Origin: Demequina sediminicola
GTDB lineage: Bacteria; Actinomycetota; Actinomycetes; Actinomycetales; Demequinaceae
NCBI RefSeq assembly: GCF_000975055.1
Contig: NZ_BBRB01000001.1
Location: 751,751-815,750, forward strand
DNA length: 64,000 bases
Direction: 5' to 3'
A program made the translations under genes and the position numbers. How positions within the stretch are numbered: position 1 is the stretch's first letter; each line of letters begins with the position of its first letter. This document shows, one piece after another, positions 18,771-27,717 of this stretch. The notes beneath the pieces were generated by a model. The model was given only the letters and a program-made list of their open reading frames with translations. It was not told where the DNA came from and searched no databases.

Positions 18771-19486
18771 CAAGAACTGACTCGAAGTTGATCCCGTCCG
18801 CGAAAGAATCCGTGACCTGCTTTCAAGGTGCCTCGCTGGGGCCCGGGAGGGCCAACTCAAGCAACGCGAGATTAGCGTCAAGCAGTGGGGCGCGGGCGCA
18901 ACATTCTGGTGACTGCGACCACGTCACGCTGAGGTCACACTTGATATGTAGAGCATCCAGGTGCCACCTTTCTCCTGGGGAGAACTCGGTGCATAACTAG
19001 CGGTTTACGCACAAAATGCCTGTGGATAACTTTGTGAACAACATCAACATGATTCGGCGCGAGTCCGCACTACCCGCCACGAATCATGTCCCCGACTGTC
19101 ACCTCGCTCGACTACATCGGGCCCCACCTTCCCTTTGCTTTTGCCACGATGTCAAGCGCTCTTCATTACCGAGGGCCCTAGCGCCTGCGCCCGTGTGAAA
19201 GCCACACACCATGAACCGCACACCTTCACACCTCAGGTAGTGGAAGACACGTGGCGGCACCACGTCGGGCCACCGCAATGATGGGGGCGTAGCTCGCACA
19301 CCTTTATCGGTGCGCACGCTGCGTCGAATCCCATGAGCAGCACGCTACGGAGTTGATTCGCGATACTCGCCTGTAGCCACTCCCCCGGCGTTACATACCT
19401 GTCCGACAAATGAAGACGCGAGCAACTGCCGACCGAGGGCCGCGTGCTCACGCTGCGTTGCTCTGCAATACGCGGGCCCTACAAAT

Positions 19487-19735
19487 ATGTATCTCGGCAT
19501 ACCCGAGCAGACGTTGAACAGTTGGCTCAACAACAACGACTTGACCACACCGGAGGAATCACGTCGCCGCACACGACCGGTCCATGCAGGCAACCTCCAC
19601 GCAGCTACCCTCCATGCTTCCACTTTCTATGCACCCATCCTCCACGCATGCACCGTCAACGCTTGCGACCTGTCCTACGATGTGTGCCATCGGACGACGA
19701 CCCCGACATTGCACGCGTCGAGATATCCCGCATGA
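19487..19735 (+). pseudogene. Possible remnant of a pentapeptide-repeat protein
   Basis: An 82-codon frame whose middle (19586-19672) reads as six consecutive five-residue units, AGNLH AATLH ASTFY APILH ACTVN ACDL, close to the A(D/N)LXX pentapeptide pattern. The DNA shows a matching 15-bp quasi-period. There is no ribosome site before the ATG, the flanking residues look random and a full pentapeptide protein would be much longer. It is therefore listed as a possible remnant rather than a gene. The frame stays open upstream to 19337. Confidence 0.3.
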
Positions 19736-20217
19736 AGGTTCAGACAACTGAGTTGTTCCGGGATCGCCACATCCCGGGGTCACGATAAGAAGTGCCAACG
19801 TGGAATCCCGGCATCAACGGACCAGGGATTCCTACCGCGAATCTCGCACGTTCTCCTCAGACGAGTTCTTCGAACCCGAGCCATCTCCCCCACGCGAAGC
19901 TTCACCCCACACAAAGTCTCACCCCAACACGCAGTCTCTCAATCGAACGGTCCACCAACGCGAACAGACCACCAACCCCAACCGGCCCCCAAATCCGAGT
20001 CTCGCACAGACGAGGAATCCAGTTCTGAGGCAAACGTGGCTCACCTCCAGGACTCAGCTGAGTCGCCTCACGGGCGCACGGTGGTCTGCCGTCAGTTCTC
20101 AGAGCCGCAATTCAAGCCATCGTGAGCATGCGAACCGCGCGACTTCGAGCCAAAAAGTTGTGTGAGAGCGATTCTGAGCGATTTCTAGCACATCCGCCGG
20201 AGTGGAATTTGGGGAGT

Positions 20218-20883
20218 TTAGGCTCGTGTGAGCGTCACAACCGTTGTGGGCTCAACGCTAGCGAGCGTGGCAGCGTCATGAACCTCCCCCACAAGGCCGG
20301 CGCGTCGCAAAACATACTTCGCTCGCTCAAGTTCGTCCGGTGCCGAACGACCTTTGAGGAAAGCCATGGAGCCCTGGTCGGACAGCAGCGGAGCACACCA
20401 CTTCACTAATTTGTCGATCGAGGCTACGGCACGCGCAGTGACCACATCAGCTTCAACGCTTTCGCGAACCTCTTCAGCACGACCGCGCACCACGATGGCG
20501 TTGTCGATGCCACATCGCTCAGCCGCCTCAAACAGCCAGGCGGTCCGCCGCTCCATGGGTTCAACGAGAACCACGGTGCGCTCAGGCAGCATCGCTGCAA
20601 TGACTAGCCCGGGCAAACCTGCACCCGAGCCGACATCGACGATGGTGCCCGTGCCAAGAAAGGGAACTACCGCAGCAGAGTTCAGAATGTGACGTTCCCA
20701 GATACGAGTAAGTTCGCGAGGACCAATCAGCCCACGCAACACTCCTTGGTCGGCAAGCAGATTCGCAAACGACTCTACTCGTTCAAAAGAGTCACCGAAG
20801 AACTCTGCGACTGCGGGATCACCTTCAAGAGGGTCGTTCGCAAGTGTGCGCAACTCGGCGGGCACTTCCTCGTTTTCACTCAT
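20218..20883 (-). CDS. rsmG: 16S rRNA (guanine527-N7)-methyltransferase RsmG
   Basis: A 221-residue class I methyltransferase of the GidB family. The SAM loop is VDVGSGAGLPGL (about residues 81-92), preceded by the RERTRIWERHILNSAA-type helix (here PRELTRIWERHILN). It methylates G527 of 16S rRNA, and loss of the enzyme gives low-level streptomycin resistance in other bacteria. ATG at 20881-20883 has an excellent ribosome site (AGGGAGG), so a longer frame starting at 20913 is not used. It follows jag in the conserved yidC - jag - rsmG order. Confidence 0.93.
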   Translation of the reverse strand: MSENEEVPAELRTLANDPLEGDPAVAEFFGDSFERVESFANLLADQGVLRGLIGPRELTRIWERHILNSAAVVPFLGTGTIVDVGSGAGLPGLVIAAMLPERTVVLVEPMERRTAWLFEAAERCGIDNAIVVRGRAEEVRESVEADVVTARAVASIDKLVKWCAPLLSDQGSMAFLKGRSAPDELERAKYVLRRAGLVGEVHDAATLASVEPTTVVTLTRA

Positions 20884-20966
20884 CGGATTCCCTCCCTCTG
20901 ATCCCTTACTCATTCACTTCGCGTACAGGTCACTCTGCAGCTGTCGCTGTCGTATTCACCGCGCAT

Positions 20967-20980
20967 GTTTCACGTGAAAC
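20967..20980. other. parS: parS site 5
   Basis: Perfect GTTTCACGTGAAAC between rsmG and jag. Together with site 6 it forms a close pair (30 bp, about three helical turns, start to start). Confidence 0.95.
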
Positions 20981-20996
20981 GCCGACCTAAGACGAT

Positions 20997-21010
20997 GTTT
21001 CACGTGAAAC
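20997..21010. other. parS: parS site 6
   Basis: Perfect GTTTCACGTGAAAC, ending 9 bases before the jag stop codon. Confidence 0.95.
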
Positions 21011-21019
21011 AGACTAAGA

Positions 21020-21505
21020 CTACGAAGCGGGAAGAACCACCACGTGACGGTTGGGGTCTTCTCCCTCAGACTCCGACGAGAGTCCCGCTTCCAACACCAC
21101 ATCGTGAACGACCTTGCGCTCAAAGGCGTTCATGGGTTCGAGGGCAACCTTCTGTCCCGTCTCGCGTACTTCACCAATGGCAGTACGCGCCTGCTCGGCC
21201 AGACGTTCCTTGCGGCCTGCGCGGAAGTCCGCGACGTCCAGCATCAGTCGGCTCAGTTGTGCTGTTTCCGATTGAACTGCGAGCCGAGTCAGATCCTGCA
21301 AAGCATCGAGTACTTCTCCGTCGGGACCCACCAGCCTCTTGAGATCCTGGTTAGGACCTTCCGAAACTACGGCGACCTTCGCGCGCCCCGCCTCAACAGA
21401 AATATCGATGTCGCCATCCATGTCGAGAATGTCGAGCAGTTCCTCGAGGAAATCCGCGGCGATGTCGCCCTCGGCCTCAAGGCTGTCCTTGGTGTTCTCA
21501 GTCAT
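21020..21505 (-). CDS. jag: Jag/KhpB family RNA-binding protein (KH + R3H)
   Basis: A 161-residue protein with an acidic N-terminus, a KH domain in the middle (GPDGEVLDALQDLTRLA is the conserved loop and helix) and a C-terminal R3H domain (FERKVVHDVV). Homologues bind RNA and affect cell elongation and division. ATG at 21503-21505 has AAGGA at the right distance. Its start overlaps the yidC stop by 8 bp, so the two are coupled. Confidence 0.9.
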   Translation of the reverse strand: MTENTKDSLEAEGDIAADFLEELLDILDMDGDIDISVEAGRAKVAVVSEGPNQDLKRLVGPDGEVLDALQDLTRLAVQSETAQLSRLMLDVADFRAGRKERLAEQARTAIGEVRETGQKVALEPMNAFERKVVHDVVLEAGLSSESEGEDPNRHVVVLPAS

Positions 21506-22553
21506 CTTGGTCCTTCTTGTCTTTGGTGTCGGAGGACTCTGAGTCCTCCGATGCGTCTGGTGAAGAGTTCTTTGGATCAGTTGAAGGAGCGCCCTTCTTG
21601 CGCTGTGAACGAGGTGCACCCTTCTTTGGCTGCTGGCGCTGGCCGCTCTTCTTCGAGTCGGACTCGTCTGTGACGTCTTCGCTTGCTGCCTCGATCACTT
21701 GACCTTTGCGGCGCGCCTTTGCTTCCTTTTTCTCCTGCAACTGGAGTGCGGCGGCTGACCCCGGCGTCGGGTTGCGCTTGATGACGTAGTACTGCTGTCC
21801 CATGGTCCACAAGTTGGTCGTGGTCCAGTAGATCAGCACACCCACAGGGAAGTTCGGACCGGTGATCACGAAGATAAAGGGCAGTGCGTACATCAGTACC
21901 TTCTGCTGCTGAGCCATCGGTCCTTCGAGCGCCGAGGCGGGCATGTTCTTACGCGTGATCTGGTGCTGGGTGGTGAACGTCGTTGCCACCATCATGATGA
22001 TCAGAACGATCGAAACGATGATGGGAGCAGGGTTCCCCGAGCCCCACTGACCCACGAGCGTGTCGGAAAGCTTGGCGCCGAACAGTGTTGCATCGTGTGC
22101 TTCCACGGCAAGTTCAGTGGTCAAGAGTCCAATGGGCTTGGCCTCGTCGACACCTTCGATGCGGTAGTTCAGCACTCGGAACAGCGCGAAGAAGATAGGT
22201 GCCTGAACCAGAATTGGAAGACAGGATGAGAACGGATTTGTCTTGTGTTTGGCATACAGCGCCATGGTTTCGCGCTGCATCGCTTCGCGAGATGCCTGAT
22301 CCTTTTTGCCCTTGTACTTGGCCTGGATCTGCTTCATCTCCGGCGCCAACAGCTGCATAGCGCGCTGCGACTTAATCTGCTTGACGAACAGGGGAATGAG
22401 CAGAATACGAATCGTGACAACGAGTCCCACGATTGCGAGCGACCAGGCCGCGCCTGAGTCTGACTCGAGTCCCATTGCAGTGAACAGCCAGTGCCAGAGC
22501 ACCATGATGTTCGCCACACACCACTCAAGCGGGTACATGATCGTATCAAACAT
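21498..22553 (-). CDS. yidC: Membrane protein insertase YidC
   Basis: A 351-residue YidC/Oxa1 protein of the Gram-positive type: an N-terminal helix, the conserved cytoplasmic loop (QLLAPEMKQIQAKYKGKK), NPFSSCLPILVQAPIFFALF, and three further helices ending in the PVGVLIYWTTTNLW segment. A Lys/Ser-rich cytoplasmic tail of about 80 residues probably contacts ribosomes. It inserts membrane proteins with or without SecYEG. No lipobox is seen at the N-terminus. Confidence 0.94.
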   Translation of the reverse strand: MFDTIMYPLEWCVANIMVLWHWLFTAMGLESDSGAAWSLAIVGLVVTIRILLIPLFVKQIKSQRAMQLLAPEMKQIQAKYKGKKDQASREAMQRETMALYAKHKTNPFSSCLPILVQAPIFFALFRVLNYRIEGVDEAKPIGLLTTELAVEAHDATLFGAKLSDTLVGQWGSGNPAPIIVSIVLIIMMVATTFTTQHQITRKNMPASALEGPMAQQQKVLMYALPFIFVITGPNFPVGVLIYWTTTNLWTMGQQYYVIKRNPTPGSAAALQLQEKKEAKARRKGQVIEAASEDVTDESDSKKSGQRQQPKKGAPRSQRKKGAPSTDPKNSSPDASEDSESSDTKDKKDQDD

Positions 22554-22568
22554 ACGCTTCAGAGATCC

Positions 22569-22889
22569 TTACGATTGCACGAGCGAGGCCGCGGCCTCAG
22601 GGGAAGTTGAGGACTGTCGACGGAAGAGCGGTTCGCCACGCAAAGGTACGTCATCGACGCCGCCGTGACTCCACGGATTGCAACGCAGTACACGCCATGC
22701 ACCGAGAACGAATCCGACGAGTGCGCCATGTTCGCGCACTGCCGCGAGTCCGTAGTGAGAACACGAGGGGTAGTACTTGCAGCGCGGTCCCGTCAGGGGT
22801 GAGATCACCAGCTGGTAAAAACGGATCACTCCGATGAGGGTGTATCTCGGAACACTCAGCACAGCGCGGCCGAGGGAACGCGAGTTCAT
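22569..22889 (-). CDS. yidD: Membrane protein insertion efficiency factor YidD
   Basis: A 106-residue protein with the hallmark [26 protein letters not shown] block (about residues 22-47) and a second Cys-Pro motif [14 protein letters not shown]. It is a small amphipathic membrane-associated protein that assists YidC-dependent insertion. Its ATG overlaps the rnpA stop by 4 bp. Confidence 0.93.
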   Translation of the reverse strand: MNSRSLGRAVLSVPRYTLIGVIRFYQLVISPLTGPRCKYYPSCSHYGLAAVREHGALVGFVLGAWRVLRCNPWSHGGVDDVPLRGEPLFRRQSSTSPEAAASLVQS

Positions 22890-23233
22890 GCGGTCACTGC
22901 TTTTCGCATTGCCGACCGCAGGGCACCGTGAACATCAGAGTAAAGTCCCTGGTAATCTACCGATGCGCTCGCAGGGAGGGCCCGGACAACTACGGACGTT
23001 CCCTGAGGAAGCGTCGGCAGAAGGGTAGCCATGATGGCACGCAAACGACGCTTGACGCGGTTGCGAATCACGGCACCTCCCACGGCCTTGGATACAGCGA
23101 AACCGGCCATGCTCGAAGCATTGCCGGTTTGCTTGATATAGACGACGACGGTGGACCGGCCACTCTTAGTGCCTCGGCGCATCACGGACTGGAAGTCCGC
23201 AGCCGACGACATTCGATGGGTGGCCGGAAGCAC
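22886..23233 (-). CDS. rnpA: Ribonuclease P protein component
   Basis: A 115-residue RNase P protein beginning [14 protein letters not shown], with the RNR motif in the segment [17 protein letters not shown] (about 50-66) that binds RNase P RNA. The GTG at 23231-23233 is chosen because it starts one base after the rpmH stop and gives the family length; the longer frame to 23296 would lie wholly within rpmH. The RNase P RNA gene itself is not in this window. Confidence 0.9.
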   Translation of the reverse strand: MLPATHRMSSAADFQSVMRRGTKSGRSTVVVYIKQTGNASSMAGFAVSKAVGGAVIRNRVKRRLRAIMATLLPTLPQGTSVVVRALPASASVDYQGLYSDVHGALRSAMRKAVTA

Positions 23234-23234
23234 C

Positions 23235-23372
23235 TTACGCCGACAGCTTTGCGCGGCCCTTGCGGCGACGCGTAGCGAGAATTGCTCGGCCGGCACGCGT
23301 CCGCATGCGCAGGCGGAAGCCGTGCGTCTTAGCGCGCTTGCGGTTGTTCGGCTGGTATGTCCGCTTGCTCAC
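23235..23372 (-). CDS. rpmH: Ribosomal protein bL34
   Basis: A 45-codon gene. Translation from GTG at 23370-23372 begins [18 protein letters not shown] after the start and ends KGRAKLSA, an unmistakable L34. GGAG lies seven bases before the GTG; an in-frame ATG five codons upstream is less likely. It is the usual neighbour of rnpA and is read away from dnaA. Confidence 0.96.
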   Translation of the reverse strand: MSKRTYQPNNRKRAKTHGFRLRMRTRAGRAILATRRRKGRAKLSA

Positions 23373-23612
23373 GGGGTACTCCATGACGTTCGTTGGGGCT
23401 TGAGTAAATCAGCGCACTAACGCTACGCGCACATGTGGCGCGGGTCAAATCCGTGGAGAACCAATTGGTTCACGTCGGTGAACAAGATAGGCTCCCCCAC
23501 ACGGCAGCGCTCGTTTGGGAGCGACACGCCGATACCGGGTAACGAATGCGTGACACGCTATCAACCACCTGTGCACAACTGTGGGGATAAACACGCGTCA
23601 GAGGAGGACTTG
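23373..23612. promoter_or_regulatory. rpmH-dnaA divergent promoter region with DnaA-box-like sites
   Basis: This 240-base gap holds TGTGCACAA (23570-23578) and TGGGGATAA (23582-23590), both resembling reverse DnaA boxes, just before the dnaA ribosome site. This suggests autoregulation. A dyad GTTCAC-gtcg-GTGAAC lies at 23468-23483. Individual promoters cannot be fixed by eye. Confidence 0.55.
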
Positions 23613-25016
23613 ATGGCGGACGACAAAGATCAGGATTCGATCGAAGCCATCTGGGCTCGAACGACATCCCGATTGTCCCAAGACGATACGGTCACGGCAC
23701 AGCAACAGTCGTTCATCCGTCTGATCAAGCCCTTGGCAATCGTTGAAGACAACGTGTTCCTCGCCGTTGCCGAAGACTTCACCAAGAACTATGTGGAATC
23801 GACGCTCAGGCCGGGCCTGACAGCTGCGTTGTCAGAAGCACTCGGCCGTGACGTACGTATTGCCGTGACTGTCGACGCGTCGGTCACTCCCCCACAGCCG
23901 GTCGCCCAAGAGGACGACGACGTCAGTGTTGCCCGCCCAGTCACGACATCGGCCCCTTCCAAGCCTGCGCCCGCTGAGGTTGAAGACCCACATCTCAATC
24001 CTCGCTACACCTTTGACACCTTCGTGATTGGTTCGTCGAACCGATTCGCCCACGCGGCCGCCCTCGCCGTCGCCGAATCTCCTGGTAAGACCTACAACCC
24101 GCTCTTCATCTACGGAGACTCCGGGCTGGGCAAGACTCACCTCCTCCATGCGATTGGCCACTACACCCGTCACCTCAAGCCACAAACTCGGGTGCGCTAT
24201 GTGAACTCCGAGGAGTTCACCAATGACTTCATCAACTCGATCCGTGATGACCGTTCGTTGAGCTTCAAGCGCCAGTACCGCGAGGTCGACGTGTTGTTGA
24301 TCGATGACATCCAGTTCCTCCAGGGCAAGGAGCAGACCCTCGAGGAGTTCTTCCACACGTTCAATGCCCTGCACAATGCAGGCAAGCACGTGGTCATCAC
24401 GTCCGATGTCAGCCCACGCAACCTCGATGGCATCGAAGAACGCATGCGCACCCGCTTTGAGTGGGGCCTCATGACAGATGTTCAGCCACCGGACCTCGAG
24501 ACACGCATCGCGATTCTGCGCAAGAAGGCTGCAGCCGATGATGTTCAGGCCCCCTCGGACGTGTTGGAGTACATCGCGTCGAACATCACGAGCAATATTC
24601 GTGAGCTCGAAGGCGCGTTGATCCGAGTCACTGCGTTCGCTGCTCTCAACAAGCAGCCCGTTGACCTGTCGCTCGCACAGGTGGTGCTGAAGGACCTCAT
24701 CTCTGACGACGACTCCGAGATCACTGCGTCTTCGATCATCGGTATCACCGCGGACTACTTCGGTATTTCGATGGAAGAGCTTGTCGGCACGAGTCGCTCA
24801 CGCGTGTACGTGACAGCACGCCAGATCGCCATGTATCTGTGCCGTCAGCTCACTGATCTTTCATTGCCCAAGATCGGTGACAACTTCGGTGGGCGCGACC
24901 ACACCACCGTCATGTACTCGGTGAAAAAGGTTGAGGATCAGATCGCTCAGCGGCGTCAGATGTACAACCAGGTCAACGAGATTCACGCGCGCATCAAGCA
25001 GCAGCGCCGCGCCTAG
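23613..25016 (+). CDS. dnaA: Chromosomal replication initiator DnaA
   Basis: A 467-residue DnaA. It has an N-terminal DnaB/DiaA-contact domain, a short variable linker (about 85-120), AAA+ Walker A GDSGLGKTH, Walker B LLIDDIQF, and C-terminal domain IV with GGRDHTTVMYSVKKV for DnaA-box binding. ATG at 23613 with GAGGAGG at 23601-23607 is clearly the start; the longer frame from 23433 covers the regulatory spacer. It is divergent from rpmH and followed by the oriC candidate. Confidence 0.96.
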   Translation: MADDKDQDSIEAIWARTTSRLSQDDTVTAQQQSFIRLIKPLAIVEDNVFLAVAEDFTKNYVESTLRPGLTAALSEALGRDVRIAVTVDASVTPPQPVAQEDDDVSVARPVTTSAPSKPAPAEVEDPHLNPRYTFDTFVIGSSNRFAHAAALAVAESPGKTYNPLFIYGDSGLGKTHLLHAIGHYTRHLKPQTRVRYVNSEEFTNDFINSIRDDRSLSFKRQYREVDVLLIDDIQFLQGKEQTLEEFFHTFNALHNAGKHVVITSDVSPRNLDGIEERMRTRFEWGLMTDVQPPDLETRIAILRKKAAADDVQAPSDVLEYIASNITSNIRELEGALIRVTAFAALNKQPVDLSLAQVVLKDLISDDDSEITASSIIGITADYFGISMEELVGTSRSRVYVTARQIAMYLCRQLTDLSLPKIGDNFGGRDHTTVMYSVKKVEDQIAQRRQMYNQVNEIHARIKQQRRA

Positions 25017-25422
25017 ACCGTCTTCCACACCTCTCTGGACCCAAATTTTGGGGAGATTTGCGCATTTCACACTTGTGGAAAAAGTTGTGGAGACCCGTGG
25101 ATACAGACGGGGAGCGCACGTGAACGAAATGTGAAGAACTACACGTTCCATGTGAACGGCCAGTGACTGTCCACGTGAACTTGTCATTTCTCCAGGGGTC
25201 GCTCCCCAAGGTCCTCACGACAACTTTTTCAGATCTACCAGGATTTTTGTCGTTTATCCCCAGTTTCCACGGGCCCTATGACAACTACTCACTCTTGTTC
25301 TTCCACCCATCCACATGCTGACCTTCATTGAGTTCCGACCGATCCGCGCCGCCACCCGTCATGTCCACTTGTCATAGCCGTGTGGTGGCGTAGTCTGTCC
25401 GACAGAATCTGAGGAGTTCGAG
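25017..25422. other. oriC: Candidate replication origin oriC
   Basis: A 406-base gene-free stretch between dnaA and dnaN. DnaA-box-like 9-mers include TCTTCCACA (25021-25029), TTGTGGAAA and TTGTGGAGA near 25073-25093, CTGTCCACG near 25168-25176 and TTATCCCCA (25254-25262), with weaker GTTTCCACG and TGTCCAC matches after it. A T-rich stretch at about 25223-25257 is the likeliest unwinding region. In actinobacteria oriC normally lies exactly here. Confidence 0.8.
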
Positions 25423-26550
25423 ATGAAATTCACCGTCGACCGCGACGTACTCGCGGATGCCGTCGCCTGGACGTCACGTGCGTTGCCGGCACGTCCCCCT
25501 GTGCCTGTGCTGGCTGGGGTCCGGATTGAAGCCGATGCTCAGGGCACCGTCCGTTTGTCGAGCTTTGACTACGAGGTCTCGGCTCGCGGTGAATTCCCCG
25601 CTGACGTGGACGATGCCGGAGAGGCACTCGTGTCTGGTCGCCTGTTGAAGGAGATCGCGAACGCTCTTCCTCATAAGCCGGTCGAGTTCTCGCTCGAGGG
25701 CACCAAGGTGTCGGTCAAGTGCGGCGCGTCACGCTTCACGTTGGCGACGATGCCCGTTGATCAGTACCCAGCGCTGCCTCAGTTGCCGGAACACTCAGGC
25801 GTGCTCGATGGAGCGACGTTCCAGCAAGCCGTCAGCCAGGTCACCTCCGCAGCATCTCGCGATGACACATTGCCGATTTTGACTGGTGTGCGTGTGGAGA
25901 TCGAGGGCTCAAACATCTCGCTTCTCGCCACTGACCGTTACCGACTCGCCTTGCGTGAGTTCTCGTGGAAGCCTTCCAAGTCCGACATTTCCTCGGTCGC
26001 GCTTCTCAAGGCCAAGGTTTTGAGCGACACGTCGAAGGCTCTTGGCGCTGGCGAAGTAACCCTCGCTCTCAGCTCCGGTCAAGGCATTGACCTCGTGGGC
26101 TTCGAGGCCGGCGGTTTGGTGACGACCTCGACGCTGCTCGATGGCGACTACCCACAGGTCCGCCGCTTGTTCCCTGATGAAAGCCCCATCACCGCTGTGG
26201 TGAAGACGACCGAGCTCATCGAGGCGACGCGCCGTGTGGCCCTCGTTGCCGAGCGCAACTCCGCTGTTCGCCTCGCTTTCTCTGAAGGTGAAGTGCGTCT
26301 CGACGCCGGTCAAACGGACGATGCACAGGCATCGGAATCCATCGAATGCGACCTGGTAGGTGACGCGATCACAGTCGCATTCAACCCCCAGTACCTGCTT
26401 GATGGCCTAGGCGCGCTGGGTAGTGAGTACGTGCGCTTGGGCTTTACGCAGGACTCAAAGCCCGTGGAGTTCGTGGGGCTTGCCAAGCCGGACGGCGACG
26501 TGGCAGCGGAGTTCCGCTACCTGCTCGTTCCCATTCGCATTCCCTCGTAG
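25423..26550 (+). CDS. dnaN: DNA polymerase III sliding clamp beta subunit
   Basis: A 375-residue clamp starting MKFTVDRDVLADAVAW, built of three homologous domains and ending VEFRYLLVPIRIPS-like (here AEFRYLLVPIRIPS), the C-terminal segment that forms the partner-binding pocket. ATG at 25423 follows GAGGAG. recF begins three bases after the stop. Confidence 0.96.
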   Translation: MKFTVDRDVLADAVAWTSRALPARPPVPVLAGVRIEADAQGTVRLSSFDYEVSARGEFPADVDDAGEALVSGRLLKEIANALPHKPVEFSLEGTKVSVKCGASRFTLATMPVDQYPALPQLPEHSGVLDGATFQQAVSQVTSAASRDDTLPILTGVRVEIEGSNISLLATDRYRLALREFSWKPSKSDISSVALLKAKVLSDTSKALGAGEVTLALSSGQGIDLVGFEAGGLVTTSTLLDGDYPQVRRLFPDESPITAVVKTTELIEATRRVALVAERNSAVRLAFSEGEVRLDAGQTDDAQASESIECDLVGDAITVAFNPQYLLDGLGALGSEYVRLGFTQDSKPVEFVGLAKPDGDVAAEFRYLLVPIRIPS

Positions 26551-26553
26551 GAC

Positions 26554-27717
26554 ATGCGTGTCACGCATCTGAGCCTGGTTGATTTCCGCTCGTACGAGCT
26601 GGCGGACATCGAGTTTGGCCCGCGCGTGAGCACGCTCGTGGGGCGCAACGGCCAGGGAAAAACGAATGTGGTCGAGGCGGTACGGTACCTCTCGCACCTG
26701 TCCTCGCACCGCGTTGCCACTGATGTTCCATTGATTCGCGCGGGTGCTGAACGGGCTGTGGTCCGTGCACGGGTGGAAAAGTCGGGCCGCTCGCTGGCGC
26801 TCGAGGTATCGCTCAACGCCGGAAAGCCCAATACGGCGCGCATTGGCCGCTCTCAGGCAAAGCCTCGCGACCTTGTTGGAACGCTGCGCACCGTGGTGTT
26901 CGCACCTGAGGACTTGGCGCTAGTCAAGGGAGATCCTGGTGGTCGGCGGACCTTCATGGACGACATCGTGGTGTCTTTCCAACCTCGTCTTGCTGGTGAC
27001 ATGAGCGATTACGACCGCGTTCTGAGGCAGCGATCATCGATGCTGAAGACCGCGAAGAATGCGCGTGGCGATCTCACAATGCTGGATATCTGGGATGAGA
27101 AGCTCGCGGAACTTGGCGGTCGCATTGTTGCGGCTCGGCTCGCGGCGTTAAAGAATCTTGCTCCGCATGTCACGGCTGCATATGCGGCGGTTGCTCCTGA
27201 GGGCGGCGAGTGCACGATTGCGTACTCGACATCGCTGGATCTCGCTGCCACCGCTGGGGCAGACTCCGATGTTCCCTCCGCTGCTGACCTTGGTGCTGCT
27301 TTGTTGCAGCAAATGCAGGAGTTGCGCCCACGGGAGATTGACCGTGGAGTGTCGCTGGCGGGTCCCCATCGGGACGATATGACGATCACGTTGGGCGATC
27401 TTCCCGCAAAGGGTTACGCCAGTCATGGGGAGAGTTGGTCGTGTGCGTTGGCTCTCAAACTCGGCTCGTATGAGGCACTCACCGCTGATGACGGTCCTGA
27501 TGCTGAAGACGACGGCGAACCTGTGCTGATTCTGGACGATGTTTTCGCGGAGTTGGACTCCGGGCGGCGGTCCGCTTTGGCTGACCGGTTGTCTGAGGCG
27601 AGCCAGGTGCTGATCACCGCGGCGGTCGCAGAGGATGTTCCGGCGGAACTTCGCGGCGAGGTCCTTGAAGTGACGCGCGGTCACGTCACCAGTGCTGGAG
27701 AGTCAACCCGTGACTGA
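26554..27717 (+). CDS. recF: DNA replication and repair protein RecF
   Basis: A 387-residue SMC-like ATPase with Walker A GRNGQGKTN (about 30-38), signature-region residues near YASHGESWSCALALKL and Walker B VLILDDVFAELD. It loads RecA with RecO and RecR at gapped DNA. No gnd gene separates dnaN and recF, unlike mycobacteria. The stop overlaps the DUF721 start by 8 bp. Confidence 0.94.
   Translation: MRVTHLSLVDFRSYELADIEFGPRVSTLVGRNGQGKTNVVEAVRYLSHLSSHRVATDVPLIRAGAERAVVRARVEKSGRSLALEVSLNAGKPNTARIGRSQAKPRDLVGTLRTVVFAPEDLALVKGDPGGRRTFMDDIVVSFQPRLAGDMSDYDRVLRQRSSMLKTAKNARGDLTMLDIWDEKLAELGGRIVAARLAALKNLAPHVTAAYAAVAPEGGECTIAYSTSLDLAATAGADSDVPSAADLGAALLQQMQELRPREIDRGVSLAGPHRDDMTITLGDLPAKGYASHGESWSCALALKLGSYEALTADDGPDAEDDGEPVLILDDVFAELDSGRRSALADRLSEASQVLITAAVAEDVPAELRGEVLEVTRGHVTSAGESTRD

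Larger units (their letters stand above)
17509..20217. other. 2.7-kb spacer without convincing genes
   Basis: No reading frame here has a ribosome site, a recognisable domain or the GC-rich third positions of neighbouring genes, and all frames are short or translate parS itself. Contents: parS sites at 17521, 18414 and 18757, a perfect DnaA-box-like TGTGGATAA (19021-19029), a 15-bp periodic array at 19586-19672, small dyads at 19745-19777 and a 14-bp palindrome at 20051-20064. It lies between parA and rsmG, which are normally close neighbours. It may be decayed DNA, a ParB-loading platform, or hold RNA genes I cannot recognise. Confidence 0.6.

Noticed and set aside
18443..19000. 185-codon open frame in the parS spacer
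   Set aside because: It translates a parS site (MFHVKP), has no ribosome site or domain and looks random.
19021..19029. TGTGGATAA as sign of a second oriC in the parS spacer
   Set aside because: A single box without a cluster or AT-rich tract; the dnaA-dnaN gap is far better.
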